From NCBI GenBank assembly GCA_003550325.1, contig QKWP01002057.1, positions 1 to 64,000 of the forward strand: a stretch of 64,000 nucleotides of DNA, read 5' to 3'. Of this stretch, positions 45,508-58,231 are shown in pieces. A program made the position numbers and the translations under genes. Each line of letters opens with the position of its first letter. Within the stretch, counting starts at the first letter, position 1. Source of the DNA: Gigaspora rosea. Lineage: Eukaryota; Glomeromycota; Glomeromycetes; Diversisporales; Gigasporaceae. The notes beneath the pieces are model-generated. The model did not search any database and had not been told where the DNA came from. It saw only the letters and a program-made list of their open reading frames with translations.

Positions 45508-47825
45508 GACATATATTTATGGTATACGATAGATTATGCATCAAACGGGCTTAATAATTTTTTTTTATTTTTTTTTTACATAATATTAAGCCGTGGGTAC
45601 CCATGGGTACCCGCGGGCTTTAAGGGCCGGGCTGGGTATCAATCTTGGGCCCTAGGGTAAGGGTAAGGGCTTGGAGATTAAGCCCGTTAATAAACGGATA
45701 GGGCTAGGGTATTACTACAACCCAGCCCTACCCGGCCCATGCGGAGGCCTAGGTGAGCTACGTAGGTTCGATTCTCACCGATCGTGAAATGACCCAGGTC
45801 AATTCGTGATGCAGATCAGATGAGACCACAGCACTAATAAACTAATTAATCATATTGATATTTTGCATTGATCTTTTTCATTGATATTTATAAAGATAAT
45901 TCTTTATTATAACATGCTTCATGATTTTTTTTTTATTCATTTATTTGAATCGATCTTTATCGTCTTGTATTACATATTTTCTTCAATACTTTATTGATTC
46001 GCAAAGGATATGGTACGTGACTCGTGAAATGAATGTCTAAATACAGTATACTAAAAATTCTGATCTTCAGTGTAACTCGAAATTCAAGCTAATACTTTTA
46101 AGATTATTGGTATGTAACAGCTTTGTAGATTGCTTAAAATCCGCGCATTTCAACCTTATTCCATTTCATAAAATTCATCACGTGCCCTACTAATTTTCAA
46201 ATCAGAATTCGATACTATCTACATCGGGTTATTCAACATTTCGAATTTTGATTGAATTAAGTTTAATCCTGGCCATTGCCCCCTAGACGTTATTTTGCGT
46301 TTATACAGTTTATCATCCGTTCCTGGTTTAGCGCAACTGCGTCGCACAGCCATTTATATATTTTGAGTCGCTACATTAGCTTTACATCGCTTTATATATA
46401 TATAAAAAAAAAATTACGACAGCTGACCCGGGTCATGACCCGGGTCAATACCTTGGGTCATTATTTTTTGACCCGGCCCAACCCGGCCCATTGCAAACCC
46501 TAATTATATATTTGAACCGAATTTCTAAATAAAAATGTTCAGAACCCCCAAAAATCTTATATTAACTAAAATCTAGACCTTTATACCTAACCTCTATCTT
46601 AGTAACTGCATTCTAACCTCATATTTTAGCCCTAAAGTTGTAATAACGATCATCTGTCAAATAACGAGATTATTTGGAAGCTTACGTAATCACTGACAAA
46701 AATCCCGAAGCACAATCGTCGTAAATCACCGGTTAACACCGTATGCTATAAATTTTAATATGTTCCCTTCGGGACGACACATTAGAATATTTTTACAAAT
46801 AAATTCCGTTATTGGATGCTTCGCATCCAATCATCGGTACCACTGGTAATATGGACTGCCGTAAGCAAATTGACATTTCGAAAAAATGAATGGCTTAACT
46901 TTTATCGCTCATATTCTGATGAGTTTTGAAGCAATTCTCATGATTTAGTAACCAAAAGAAAGCTCAAGATCCAAGCTTTCTTTTTACTATTAAAGTATAA
47001 AAGTAGCTTTGAAATTCATCGAGATATGGTCTTTTTTAAAAATCAAACTTTCTCTAATAAAATTCAAAAAAGCTATACAGTACTGTATAATATAAATCTA
47101 GACATTAATGCTTTAGGTACAGTAAATATCATGCAATTTGAATACCTTTTTATTAATTTACTTACGCATTTTATACACGATGATTAAAAATTCTTTATAT
47201 AGACTGCTAAAGATTATTCATTACATAAAAATTTTTATGATATATGCAGTTTATTACAGTATTATCCTAAATTGCTATTATACAGTTTTTCTTTACGAAT
47301 AAAAAAGTAAATTCGTTCTATGCTATTATACAGTTTTTTTACGAATAAAAAGTAATTCGTTCTATATGCACAATTATGAACTTGTACTTAAATGATTATG
47401 ACCATTTTGTCACGAGTCATTTTTAAACGGACAGATATTTTCGAAGTCACTTGTAAAGTTTTCAAATAAACGAGTCACTTCTCATCCTTGATTGAATATT
47501 CGTTGAATATTTTGACATAAACTTTTTTCATCTTATTCTTTTTGTAAAGAAGAATTGTGTGATATGTTCCGCTGTTAAATTTGTTCTATATAGGAGCTAT
47601 TTTTATTTGGACAACATCACCAGAATGTGATGCACATGCTCTAATTATCACTATATGCAGCGTTTGAACCTATCAATTTGTGATGCTGACATGATTGGTA
47701 GGTTATCAGTCGTGATAAAAATTTCGAAGAATTTTAAAGAATACGGATCGTTTACTTTCTCTAGGGGTCTATTATTTATTTAAAATTTCAAATACGCTAA
47801 ACCTGAACGACCCATTTCAGATTGA
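45508..47825. other. Repeat-rich intergenic sequence upstream of the intersectin-like gene
   Basis: GC-rich words GGGTACCCATGGGTACCC and GGGCTAGGG near 45590-45730, and GACCCGGGTCA near 46425-46500. At 46855-47040 there is a decayed copy of the CTGCCGTCAATAG..AAAGAAAGCTCAAG foldback seen around 41230-41500. A 40-bp near-repeat (TATTATACAGTTTTT.TTTACGAATAAAAA) occurs at about 47277-47365. No gene supported; the promoter of the plus-strand gene should lie close to 47825. Confidence 0.5.
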
Positions 47826-49050
47826 ATGTTTAATAATTTGCAAATAGGTTATGGGCAATCTCCGCCAATCCAACCACAAGTGGTAGCCGCTAGCGCGACA
47901 TCGGGAGGCCCAAGCATACCTAACGGTAGGAAAGGACTTCCATGTTAATGTTTATATTGGCCATTTCTTGAAGTTATTTTACAGGGTTAATCAACTTTCT
48001 ATTTGTCGAATACTCTTATGATTTTATTTTCGGTTCTTTTTTTTCAATATTAGTTCGTCTTTCGTTTATTACCTTGGCAGATCAAGTTAAATTTGAAAAT
48101 CTCTATATTCAAGGTGTTGCTGGGGGAAAGTACTTAACAGGTATTTTCTGCTTTTCTGCTGTAATTTTTAGAAAGTTTTTTTCGATAGATTGCTTGATAT
48201 TATTTGACACTTTGTTTACGAATGTTTAAGGTGAAGGCGCGAAAGGAATTCTTTTGCGTTCTCAGTTACCTGCAGATGCATTGGCTAAAATATGGTTTGT
48301 TATATTCATACGATGAATTTCCACTTATCATTATATGCCGTATACTCATTTAATCATATATGTATGGTATAGGACACTTTCAAACGTAACGGGAAATGAA
48401 CACCTCACTTTCCCAGAGTTTGCTCTTGCTATGTATCTTACTAATTTGAAGCTAAAAGGTCAAGAGCTACCCAATAAATTACCTGAAGACATTTTTAATG
48501 AGGTAAAAGGTGCTGTTGATCAAGTAAAAGCTATCGAGCAAAAGCAGCAACAAGAACAACCATTACAACCACCACAACCACAACAGTACATACCAATACA
48601 GCAAAGTAATAGTCCTCAGATGATGCAGCAGCAAATTTCAGGATTGGCAATGGTACCCAGCGTATCACAGTATTCTTCTATTCCTGATACCTCTGGAGTA
48701 TCCGTAATGCCGGGTATGTTGCCATTTACACAACGAATGATGCCGCAACAGAACCCACAACAACAGTATAGCACCACAGGATTACAAGGAAATGCAAAAA
48801 TTCCGTGGGCTGTGACACCAGAAGAAAAGATTCAATATAGGGCAATATTTCGGCAATGGGATTCAACAGGGTTGGGATATTTAACGGGTAGGTTTATTTA
48901 AATGTATATATAATTTTTAACATTATGGTCATTATAACCTTTTTTTTTTTGTAATTCATTACAGGTGAAAAAGCAAGGGAAATTTTATCACAATCCGGTT
49001 TGCCTCAAAGTGATTTAATGCAAATATGGTGATTATATTTTATCTTTATC

Positions 49051-49096
<46 letters not shown>

Positions 49097-52000
49097 NCAG
49101 AATAATTTAAAAATAAATAAATTGAAATGTGAATTAACATTTTTTCACAATATAAGGAATTTATCTGATCCTAATAACAACGGAAAGTTAAATCAAGATG
49201 AATTTGCAGTGGCCATGCATTTAATTTATAGAAGACTTAATGGCTATGATATACCAGCGACGCTTCCTCCGGAGCTTATTCCACCATCTTCGAGAGAGTT
49301 AAATGAAAGTCTGGATAAAATCAAAAGTATACTGAATTCAGATGCACATAATACACAAACGTTGTTAAATTCCCAACCTGGTGCTCAATATGTGAAATCT
49401 AGAAGTTTCACCAGCACACCAACAGTTGAATACAATGATGCGGTTGTATACAAACATAAAGATGATGATGTTGGTTATGTATCTGCTGCGAGGCATCGTG
49501 TTCCTTCAGTACCTCGTGATCGATCGCCATCATATTCTTCTTTATCAACATCTTTATCTGAATATGGCGATAGAGATGATTTATCAGGAAAACTGTCAAG
49601 ATTGAAAAAGGAAATTCATGAAAAACAAATTTTATTAGAAGCATTGTCATATTCGGCTAAATCAGGTCCAACATCTTATGATCGTTCTTATTCCAGTAAT
49701 TCTTCTGATATAGATGATTATAAATTCAAGATAAAAGAACTTCATCGCAAAATAGTTGATCTACAAAATTCCACTCCTGAATGGCTTTCAAGAGAATTTG
49801 TTAAGAATAAGGATGAACTGAATTCTTTGATGGATCAACATCGTAATTTAGATTACGAATTTAATAATATGCTTTCCAGCATTGTTCCAGATTTAATTCA
49901 TAAGGTTCGAGAAACAAATAGTAAAGTGGCTACTGCCAAACTAGAACTTTTTAAAATTAGAGATGAGCGGGATGGGGGTTCAAAAATTATTGGGACAGGT
50001 CCCGGGGGTTCTATTACTGAGGCTGATAAAATTAAAGCGAAGGCGCAAGCTATGCTACAAGATCGTATGGCTCGCATGACTGGAAAGTCTCATAATTTTG
50101 GTAGTGGTATATCCGATTCATCATCATCAAGGCGCTATGATGATGAAATGGCTAAGGTTAACTCTGAAAAAGAAATTAAAGAACGAGAAGTTACAGATAT
50201 TGAAAGAAATATCTCAAGGCTTCAAGATTCGTTAATACGGATTGTAAAAGAGCGGGAAGAAATCGAAGATAAGTTACGTCAAATAGAAATAAATACGCAG
50301 TCTTATGAGAGTGATACTCGGAAATGGGAGGATGGAATTGGTGTAGGTGAAGAAGTTAGGAGGTTTATCGACGATCTTAAAAGAGATGCTCCAAAATCAT
50401 CTTATCGTACAGAATATACCCAAAACAATTATTCTTATGATGGGATCAAATACAATGAATCTCGTTATTCATCTACAGGAAATGATTCATATGATCATAG
50501 TCGTCCAATTTCTTCTTCAAGTTATAGTTCAGTCAGCAGCGTCAGTAGTTCGGTTCAGAGTTCTAATGCAAAAACTCCAGGAGAACGTAGTGCTTTTATC
50601 GAAGCAGAAGCAAAACGTAGAATGCAGGAACGTTTAAAGGCTTTAGGTATTGATAACCCAGCACCGGCACCTACATCGCCTTCCGATTCATCAACGATCA
50701 CTGACAGACTAATTCGTGAAAGAGCTGACACAGCTGAGAGACTTGAACGCGCGGAACGAGAAGCTGCAGAACGTGAGCGCATTCGTGAACAAAAGTTGTT
50801 GGCTGAAAAGCAAAAGAAAGCAGAGCTAGAAGCCGATCGATTAAGAAAATTGGAAGAATTTAAACGCCAAGAAGAGGAGAGAAAAAATAAATGGCTTACA
50901 GAAGCCCAGGAGCTTGAGAAAGCGAAGGACAAAAAACTACGTGATAAGGAAGAGGCATCACGTGCTATGGAATTGGAGTTGGAAAGGAGAAGGTTGGAAG
51001 AAATTGAAAGAGAAAAGCGTCAACAGGAAGAACGCTTAGCTAGAATAAAGAGGGAAGAGGAGGAACGCGCTGCTGCTGAAGAACGTTATAGGTTAGAGCA
51101 AGAGGCTTTAATTGAAAATTCACGAGCTGCTAGAGAACTAGCAAAAAAAAGGGAGGAGGAGACTAAACAGCGCGAAGAGGCTCTTAAGAGAGATATTGGA
51201 AAATCATCTAAAGTTAAGAAGGAAATTTCGGTCTCTCGGGAAGTTCAAGATGAAGACTGGAATGTTATCAATAAAAATGAGGATAGTAGTGACGATGATT
51301 TCACAGTTCCACCAGTTGCTCCTCCGGCACCACCATCAAATGCTCCTCCAATGCCAGTATCAAATATTCCATCAGCGCCACCATTTCCGCCTTCTTCAAA
51401 TATTCCATCAGCGCCATCATTACCGCCTTTTTCAAATATTCCATCAGCGCCACCATTACCGCCCTCTTCAAATATTCCATCAGCGCCACCATTGCCACCT
51501 TCTAATATTCCATCAGCGCCACCATTGCCGCCTTCTAATATTCCATCAGCGCCACCATTACCGCCGTCTTCATCAAATATTCCATCAGCACCACCATTGC
51601 CACCACCTGCATCAAATATACCAATTGAATCCTCAGTATCTTCACAACCACAAACACCAATGCAGCCATCAGGCGGAAGGAGTGCGTTGTTGAGCCAAAT
51701 TCAGCAAGGCAAAAAATTAAAACCAACAAAGACTAATGATCGATCATCGCCTCTTGTTGCAGGTAGGTTATTAAATAAAAATTTATCATGTTTGTAGTTA
51801 CTTGTAGTCCACTTTTTTTCTTAGAGGTTTTATTCTTAATACATAATTAGGTAGGGCCAATACATCTCCTTCCACAACAGGTCCTTCCTCTGATGCGTCC
51901 GTACCTAGCACCAGTCCCATGGGTCTAGGTGCATTGTTTGCCGGTGGTATACCAAAGCTTCAAAGTCGTGGTGGGGTTGAAACTAGTCGCTCAGCTACTG

Positions 52001-55000
52001 AAGACACCCGACCCACATCCAGTCCTCGGCAAAGAACAATTTTAAAAGCTGATCGTAGGATTTCAGCAGATTTATTTGGTAGTTTAGCTTCTGATCAGCT
52101 TGCGAGCGAAGGAAAACTTTCGACACCTACGACCCCCGACATAACTCATACAACATCTAGTGAAAGCAAAGAATATTTGCCCTCCGCCAATGAATCATCA
52201 AGTCTCGTAGAATCACCAACCATTACTTCGTCCTCTGAAATTGATGTGGATTTCACACAAGAATTTCGTGTCAAATCTCTCTATTCTTATCCCGGTACTG
52301 GTGGTATAGATGATCTTCCATTCGAGGCTGGAATTTCTTTCTTAGCACATCCATCTAAAACTCAATCAAATGCGGACTGGTGGTATGGTGTAATTGAACA
52401 AACTGGCGCAAAAGGCTGGTTTCCCAAATCATATGTTGAATTATTTAAAGAAGGTACTATAGAAGAAAATTATTAAAATCATTTGTTCAAATTATTTTTT
52501 CGTTTTTAGTAATTTACATTTATTATAAAATTTAGAAAAAGAAATTTGTAAAGCAAAGGTCTTGTTTGAATGGAAGGCACAAGCTCCTGACCAACTTGAC
52601 ATTAAACAAGGCACGGTTGTTTCTATACTCGACAAGTCCTTAGGTGATTGGTGGAAGGCGGAATATGAAGGCACTAAAGGAATTATTCCAGCAAATTATG
52701 TCGAAGAAATTTCTAGTTTTAGCGGTTAGTGTTTGACTTTAATATTGTGGTATATATTGAATTTTTATAGCGAAAGCGTATGTGTGATGATGCAAGATTC
52801 AATCATCCTTCCTTTCACATACATTATTTATTTTACTTCAATTTTCAAAAAAGCAAGTACAGAAACATAAAACTACATATGTATTGTCAAATAAAGACCA
52901 ATGTAATATTATATATTTATATTTTTGTGTGTGGATAAAATAATGAAAATTTTTCTTTTACGCCTTTTTTCTATTTTTTTTTTTTAATTTAATTTTTTTA
53001 CGTTCTGCATTACGGTTGGAACAAAAGGCCAAAACAAATTAGATAAGGATATGACAGGTGAAGATGAAACAAGTAACGATGACACAAGTGAAGATGAAAC
53101 TAATGAAAATAATGGCGATATACGTCCAAAAAGTGATATTGCTAATAATTCAAATTCAGACAATAATTTTGACATATTTTTCACGGATCCTATAACGATA
53201 CCAAAATTTAGCATTCAATCTCCCAAAAATGCCAGTTTTATAAAAAGTCCATTAGAAATAAATTCTAGATCAGCTTCACCAGAACCTACAGAATTTGTAA
53301 GAAGCCCAAGTCCAACAAGATTATTTGGTTCTAGCCCAATTATCACTGTTCCATGGATGCAGGGAATGCATGTTGGATCATTCAAAAGAGAGCGTAATAA
53401 TTCTACAGATTCTAGTCTTAATCCACAAAATATGCCGCACCAAAGACCAGAAAGTCCAGCTTCGGCATGTCAAGTATGTTAAATTATATATATAACTTAT
53501 TTCCAATTTTCGTCGTCAAAAGATAGTTCTTGACTGGTTCTTAAATTTTATGCGCCTATTTAATTACTTTAATAAAAGGGACCTTCTATACCTTTGTGGG
53601 CAGGAATAATTGACCCTAAAATACTGGAAAGCATATCTAAAGAAGAACGTAAACGACAAGAAGCCATTTATGAATTAATAACCACAGAACAAATATATCT
53701 TCGTGATCTTCAAATGATAATTAAATTGTTTTATGGTCCTCTTCAAAATTTCCTTTCCGAACAAGAATTATCAACTCTTTTTTGTAATATCCAAGACATT
53801 TTATTATGTAATACTACCATTCTTAGTGATCTGGAGCAACGCCAAGAGGAAGATGCTTATTTTGTTAGTAAAGTTGGAGATATTTTACTCAAACATTCTG
53901 AAAATTTAACAATATATACGAAATATTGTGGTAATCAACTGAATGCAAGCAAATTTTTACAAAAAAAAAATAGTGTAGATAAAAAATTTGCTGATTTTCT
54001 TAAGGTAATCCGCAGTTAACAATGTGAAACAGAGAATTATGAAATTTAAAACAACAATAATTGTATAATTTTATATATATTAACTTCATTATATGCTATA
54101 GAAAAGTCAGCAAGATCCGCAATTGGGTTCATTGGATCTTTCGAGCTTTCTTTTGAAGCCTTTACAACGTATCACTAGATATCCATTATTAATACGTCAG
54201 GTAATAAAAGTTTGTATGTATTCCTTCCTTTATAACAATTTTATATTTCTGATCGATTATTTTTTTACATTCCTTTTGTTAACAGATATTGCATTATACA
54301 AGTAAGGACAATATTGATCATCAAAATATGATGCAGGCCCTTCATAAGGCCGAAAAAATCTTGGAAGAAACAAACGAGGCAGCACGCGAACAAGAAAACC
54401 AGTTGAAATTGAACGAGATAACAAATTTGGTGGAATTAGAAAGTTTAGAAGAGGTAGATTTTTTGTTGCATGAATACTATGATTTATTCGTAATAAATAA
54501 AAAAAAAAATTTCTTATCGGTTTTTGTGTTTAAAGAAACTTGACTTGACTAGTATGACTCGTCTAGTTGGAAAACGGCAATTTATTCTTGAAGGACCGTT
54601 AAAGAAAGCTAAAAGTGGACGCAATTTATATAGTTACCTTTTTAATGATATATTACTTCTTTGTCATTCGAACAAAAAAGCAACTGCCAAGGGACATAAA
54701 TATTCGCTGTACAAGCCGGTAATTATTATTTTTTTTAATATCGTGCTAGCTTATTTTATGAATTGCATATTTTGAACTTTTGCCAATCTTATGCAGCCAA
54801 TACCTTTGAATGAGATATTTGTAAAAGATGAAACTGGACTAGGTTTGTTTTACTTATAAGCTTATTGTATATGGTGTTTTTTTTTTGTGTATTTTATTGT
54901 TTTTTTTTTATTATTTCATGTAGATGAAACATGTTTTCAAGTGGTTCATATTCAGGATGTTATAAACCTTCGAGCAAATAATGTATCTGTAAAACGGCAG

Positions 55001-55741
55001 TGGGTTAATCAACTCGAAACAGCGAGTGGATATTGTTTAGAAGTAGAAAGGAAGATTCAAAAAGGAGGTACTTATTTCGAATAGCATATATTTGTAAATA
55101 ATATAAAAAGTTATTTGAATATTAAGTCTAATGATTACATAATTTATAGAAAATTCCTCTTCACCCATGGATCACAACCGCATTAGTGGTACACTCAGGG
55201 TTTTAGTGTACGATGGTGTGGTTCCATCTGAAAATGGTTAATATTTAATAATGGCATATACTAATAATTTTGTAAAGAGACTAACGTTATGATCTTAATT
55301 TCAATATAGGGTCAGAAAAATTTATTGAAAAATTTAATATAAATGCATATTGCCAGGTGCAATTGAATAGACAAGTCTTTAAGACAAAAATTGTTAAAGG
55401 CAATACTTTTCCTCAATGGAATCAGGTAATAAATAAGGTTTATTTTATTATTTTTTTTGTTTTCTCATTGATTTGACCTTATTTTTAACTAATTTATCTT
55501 TATTCAGCATTTGATGTTTTCCGTAATAACACTAGAGGATACACTAAAATTCTCATTATTTAATTTTGATAATAAATACACAACAGATGAATATTTGGGA
55601 CAAGCAGAAATTGGTCTACATTTCCTAACACATTATGGAGATAATGAGACCAGTCAAATTACATTAAAATTAAAGGACATACCACCAGGCAGATCCCCTG
55701 GATCTGTGTCATTTTACTTAAGTTATAAAGCAACCGACTAA
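47826..55741 (+). CDS. Intersectin-like endocytic scaffold: EH-EH-coiled coil-PRD-WH2-SH3-SH3-DH-PH-C2 (18 exons)
   Basis: Exons: 47826-47925, 48081-48140, 48231-48294, 48373-48887, 48965-49028, 49157-51762, 51851-52453, 52536-52724, 53058-53473, 53579-54004, 54102-54200, 54286-54453, 54536-54718, 54797-54842, 54924-55067, 55150-55236, 55310-55425, 55508-55741. Total 6120 nt, 2039 residues; all junctions GT-AG and in phase. An in-frame TGA directly precedes the ATG. Domains by residue: EH1 about 40-115 ([10 protein letters not shown]), EH2 about 217-312 ([20 protein letters not shown]), coiled coils about 405-655 and 782-946, [10 protein letters not shown] repeats 985-1090, WH2 about 1105-1130 ([16 protein letters not shown]), SH3 about 1270-1337 and 1338-1395, DH about 1555-1770 ([16 protein letters not shown]), PH about 1785-1890, C2 about 1905-2039. 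The front half resembles Pan1 (EH/WH2, Arp2/3 activation at endocytic sites); the DH-PH-C2 tail resembles long intersectin, a Cdc42 exchange factor. It probably links clathrin coats to actin. The start of exon 9 is the least certain junction. Confidence 0.9.
49055..49097. repeat. Poly-T tract ending in an ambiguous base (intron 5)
   Basis: About 40 consecutive T and an N at 49097 lie in the intron before the exon starting at 49157. The tract length is uncertain, but no coding sequence is affected by this exon model. Confidence 0.9.
51355..51625 (+). repeat. Coding minisatellite, 36-39 bp units
   Basis: About seven units of AATATTCCATCAGCGCCACC followed by variable Pro/Ser codons encode the [12 protein letters not shown] repeats of the intersectin-like protein. 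Units differ by 3 bp multiples, so copy-number change keeps the frame. Such Pro-rich repeats commonly bind profilin or SH3 domains. Confidence 0.9.
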
Positions 55742-56030
55742 TTATTACTAATTATATTAAAATAAATTATATATTAATTAATAATATTCGTACAAAATTT
55801 AATTTTTACAAATACATTCCATTTTATTTAATTACATATATATTAATTAAATATATATTGCATAACTTTGAAGAAAATGTTAATTATTGGAATGTGAAAT
55901 ATAAATTAACATGATTAAATATTATGAATAAAACTTAATTTTCTTATGTAAATTACAAAATGAAATATACAAATTATAGTATCATATATATAAATATAAA
56001 GTATGATATATATATATATTATTATAAAGA
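55742..56030. terminator. Convergent 3' intergenic region
   Basis: The 289 bp between the stop of the intersectin-like gene and the stop of the minus-strand acyltransferase gene are strongly AT-rich, with AATAAA at 55926-55931 on the plus strand. Both genes should end transcription here. Confidence 0.4.
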
Positions 56031-58231
56031 TTAATTGTTACTTTCCACCCATTTCCAAACGCGAGTTGTCAATTCTTCTTTTTGTGAAATAAAGGATTTT
56101 CTTTTATTTGGTTTTGCAAGACTCCACAAACAAACCCATGTTCGTTTTCCTACCCAACGCATTCCTTCCCATAATAACATGGTTCCATACGCAACTGATG
56201 TCCAAAAGAAAAAAAATATAAAGGAGCCGAAAAGAAAAACATGTTCGCCAAAATCGTATAATCCAAATCTTTGGATAAAATGTATAGTTAAGATCGAATA
56301 AATTAAATCAAATATTAAAAATAAAGCGATTCCTGTCATCATCTTCCACGTGGCAATCACATATCGACCAGGCCACCGCGTAACAGCTAATGAATTTTCA
56401 TCATATAACATGGTATTTTCACCCTGTTTCTTTCCAACATATTGAGCGATGAGTCCAATTGGACAAAAGATAATTAATCCAGGAATTGTTATAACAATTA
56501 AGAACACGTAAAGTGGAAGGTATAGGAATAATGACATTGGAGTTACTGATAGGTGAGGCAATGACAAATGATGCCTGCGAAGTTTATGAGCATATGTAGT
56601 AGTATCCCACTTTAATCTTTTGACCTCTTCAGTCAAAGGTGTAGTAGAAGAATATTTCTAAAAGTAATTTAATGAATAAATAAAATAATAAATAAATAAA
56701 TTTAAATAAAAATTAAATAAAAATTAAATAAAAATTAAATAAAAATTAAATAAAAATTAAATAAAAATAATACCAACCTTGGCTATTTTTCGTAGTAGAA
56801 CCATTTTATCAGAAAAACTTAATTTTTGTGGTAATAAATTTTCTCGATATAACTTTGATGCTGTTTTAAAGAATAAAAGTGTTTCAGAATCTGGTGCATT
56901 GATCGTTATTTCTGTCAAAGATGTACGGATAGCTTCTAAAAGTTGTTGAGAAGCTATTGAAAAGAAAGAGAATAAATGTATTAATTTTAGTAATAATTAA
57001 TTATATAATAAAATTAATTAATAATTCATAAATAGGGAATATAATAAGAACCTTTACGCTTTGATTCATCTCCAGTTCGATACATTTCAAGCAATTCATT
57101 ATCAATTTCTATTGTAGGACCAACTTCGACAAATACGCGACTTCGAAACGAATGACGATCAAAAAAGTTCAATCCACATGGTACCAGCTTTAACCTTCTT
57201 GGATTTCCCGAGGTATCAGGTTCGTTAGATGCCAGATAACCCAAGCTCATAACTGCACATCCATACTTTAATGATAACATATGCTCATTATCATGTGATG
57301 TACCCTCAGGAAATATGGCTATACAATTAGATTTGGAAAAATGACTATGCACAGCAGAATAAACTTCAGAATGAGGGGGCATACGAGTATAAGAATAAGT
57401 TGTTGGAATATCCGGGACAACAAGAAAATGTTGTGAACTCCTTCGACTACTTGAAGAACTTTCAGGAATTAAAGGAGTATACTCAGTTGCTTCTTGATTT
57501 GATGAATGAATGACAACATCATGAGGTTGTCCATCAAAAACTGAAGAATTTAAAATTCCAGGTGAAGTAGATAATCTATCAATACTTTTTGTCACATATT
57601 TTGGCAAAAATTGTTCCAAATTTTTTATAGTACTCTCACGATCAACACGAATAACAAAACTACCATATTCCACTAATCTTTTTAATTGCCCTTTACGTTT
57701 TCCTTTAGGAGTCCATCTCATTCCTGGTTCCTTTATGCGTACTTTATCAACATTGATGATTTCTTCAACAATACCACTTGCTTCTTTCAACATTTCATGA
57801 TCAGGTTCTTCAAATTCTACGTATAGTGTATCATGAACTTTAAGTATATTACCAAGATCTTTACCAGTTACTACTTTCCCATCTTCAATAACCCTTACTA
57901 AACCATCACCATCGACTCTTTTAACATCAAATGGCCGCGTAACCGGTATGCAACCAATGAAGGTCATAAGTGTACCAAAAATAGGATAATCGAAATTGGA
58001 TCTTGCACTCAAAAAATACACATATCTTGGACAAGTAACAAAAATAGTGATCGCATCCATTAAAAAATTTCCATGAGGAGCAGCGATAAATAAAATTGGA
58101 GTACCATCGTCTGGAGGAAAATTTTCCGGGTGAAATACACCATAATCACGATAAAAGATTTTAAATACTATTTTAGTTAGAAAACGTAATATAATATAAA
58201 ATGCAGTTCTCACAGCAACAACTAATGACAT
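56031..58231 (-). CDS. Glycerol-3-phosphate / dihydroxyacetone-phosphate acyltransferase (three exons)
   Basis: Exons on the minus strand: 58231-57052, 56953-56778 and 56657-56031; 1983 nt, 660 residues, GT-AG introns in phase. The enzyme would add the first acyl chain to glycerol-3-phosphate or DHAP in phospholipid and triacylglycerol synthesis, in the ER or lipid-droplet membrane. Motif I is HGNFLMD at residues 53-59, in the PHxN...D form of the fungal SCT1/GPT2 family. Next come GCIPVTRPFDVKR and motif III FPEGTSHD at about 307-314. Between them lies a long insertion with a Ser-rich segment, as in fungal SCT1/GPT2-type enzymes, which could be a phosphorylation region. The last exon has three hydrophobic segments (LPLYVFLIVITIPGLIIFCP, LFLIFDLIYSILTI, VFLFGSFIFFFFW). 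The gene is convergent with the intersectin-like gene. Confidence 0.88.
56695..56770. repeat. AAATAAAAATT microsatellite in intron 2 of the acyltransferase gene
   Basis: Six or so consecutive 11-bp units TAAATAAAAAT lie within the intron 56777-56658. Confidence 0.85.

Noticed and set aside
45765..45800. tRNA-like B-box (GGTTCGATTCTCACC)
   Set aside because: No matching anticodon or D arm and no acceptor pairing upstream; the flanking GGTGAG/CTCACC stem is too short for a tRNA.
49026..49156. Coding extension of the intersectin-like gene through the poly-T tract and N
   Set aside because: The open frame here is an artefact of poly-T (Phe run); EH2 continuity requires splicing from 49028 to 49157, which keeps phase and the W-N-L-S-D-P sequence.
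49408..51729. Opposite-strand and shifted-frame ORFs over the large exon of the intersectin-like gene
   Set aside because: Composition mirrors the coiled coil and proline-rich repeat read in other frames.
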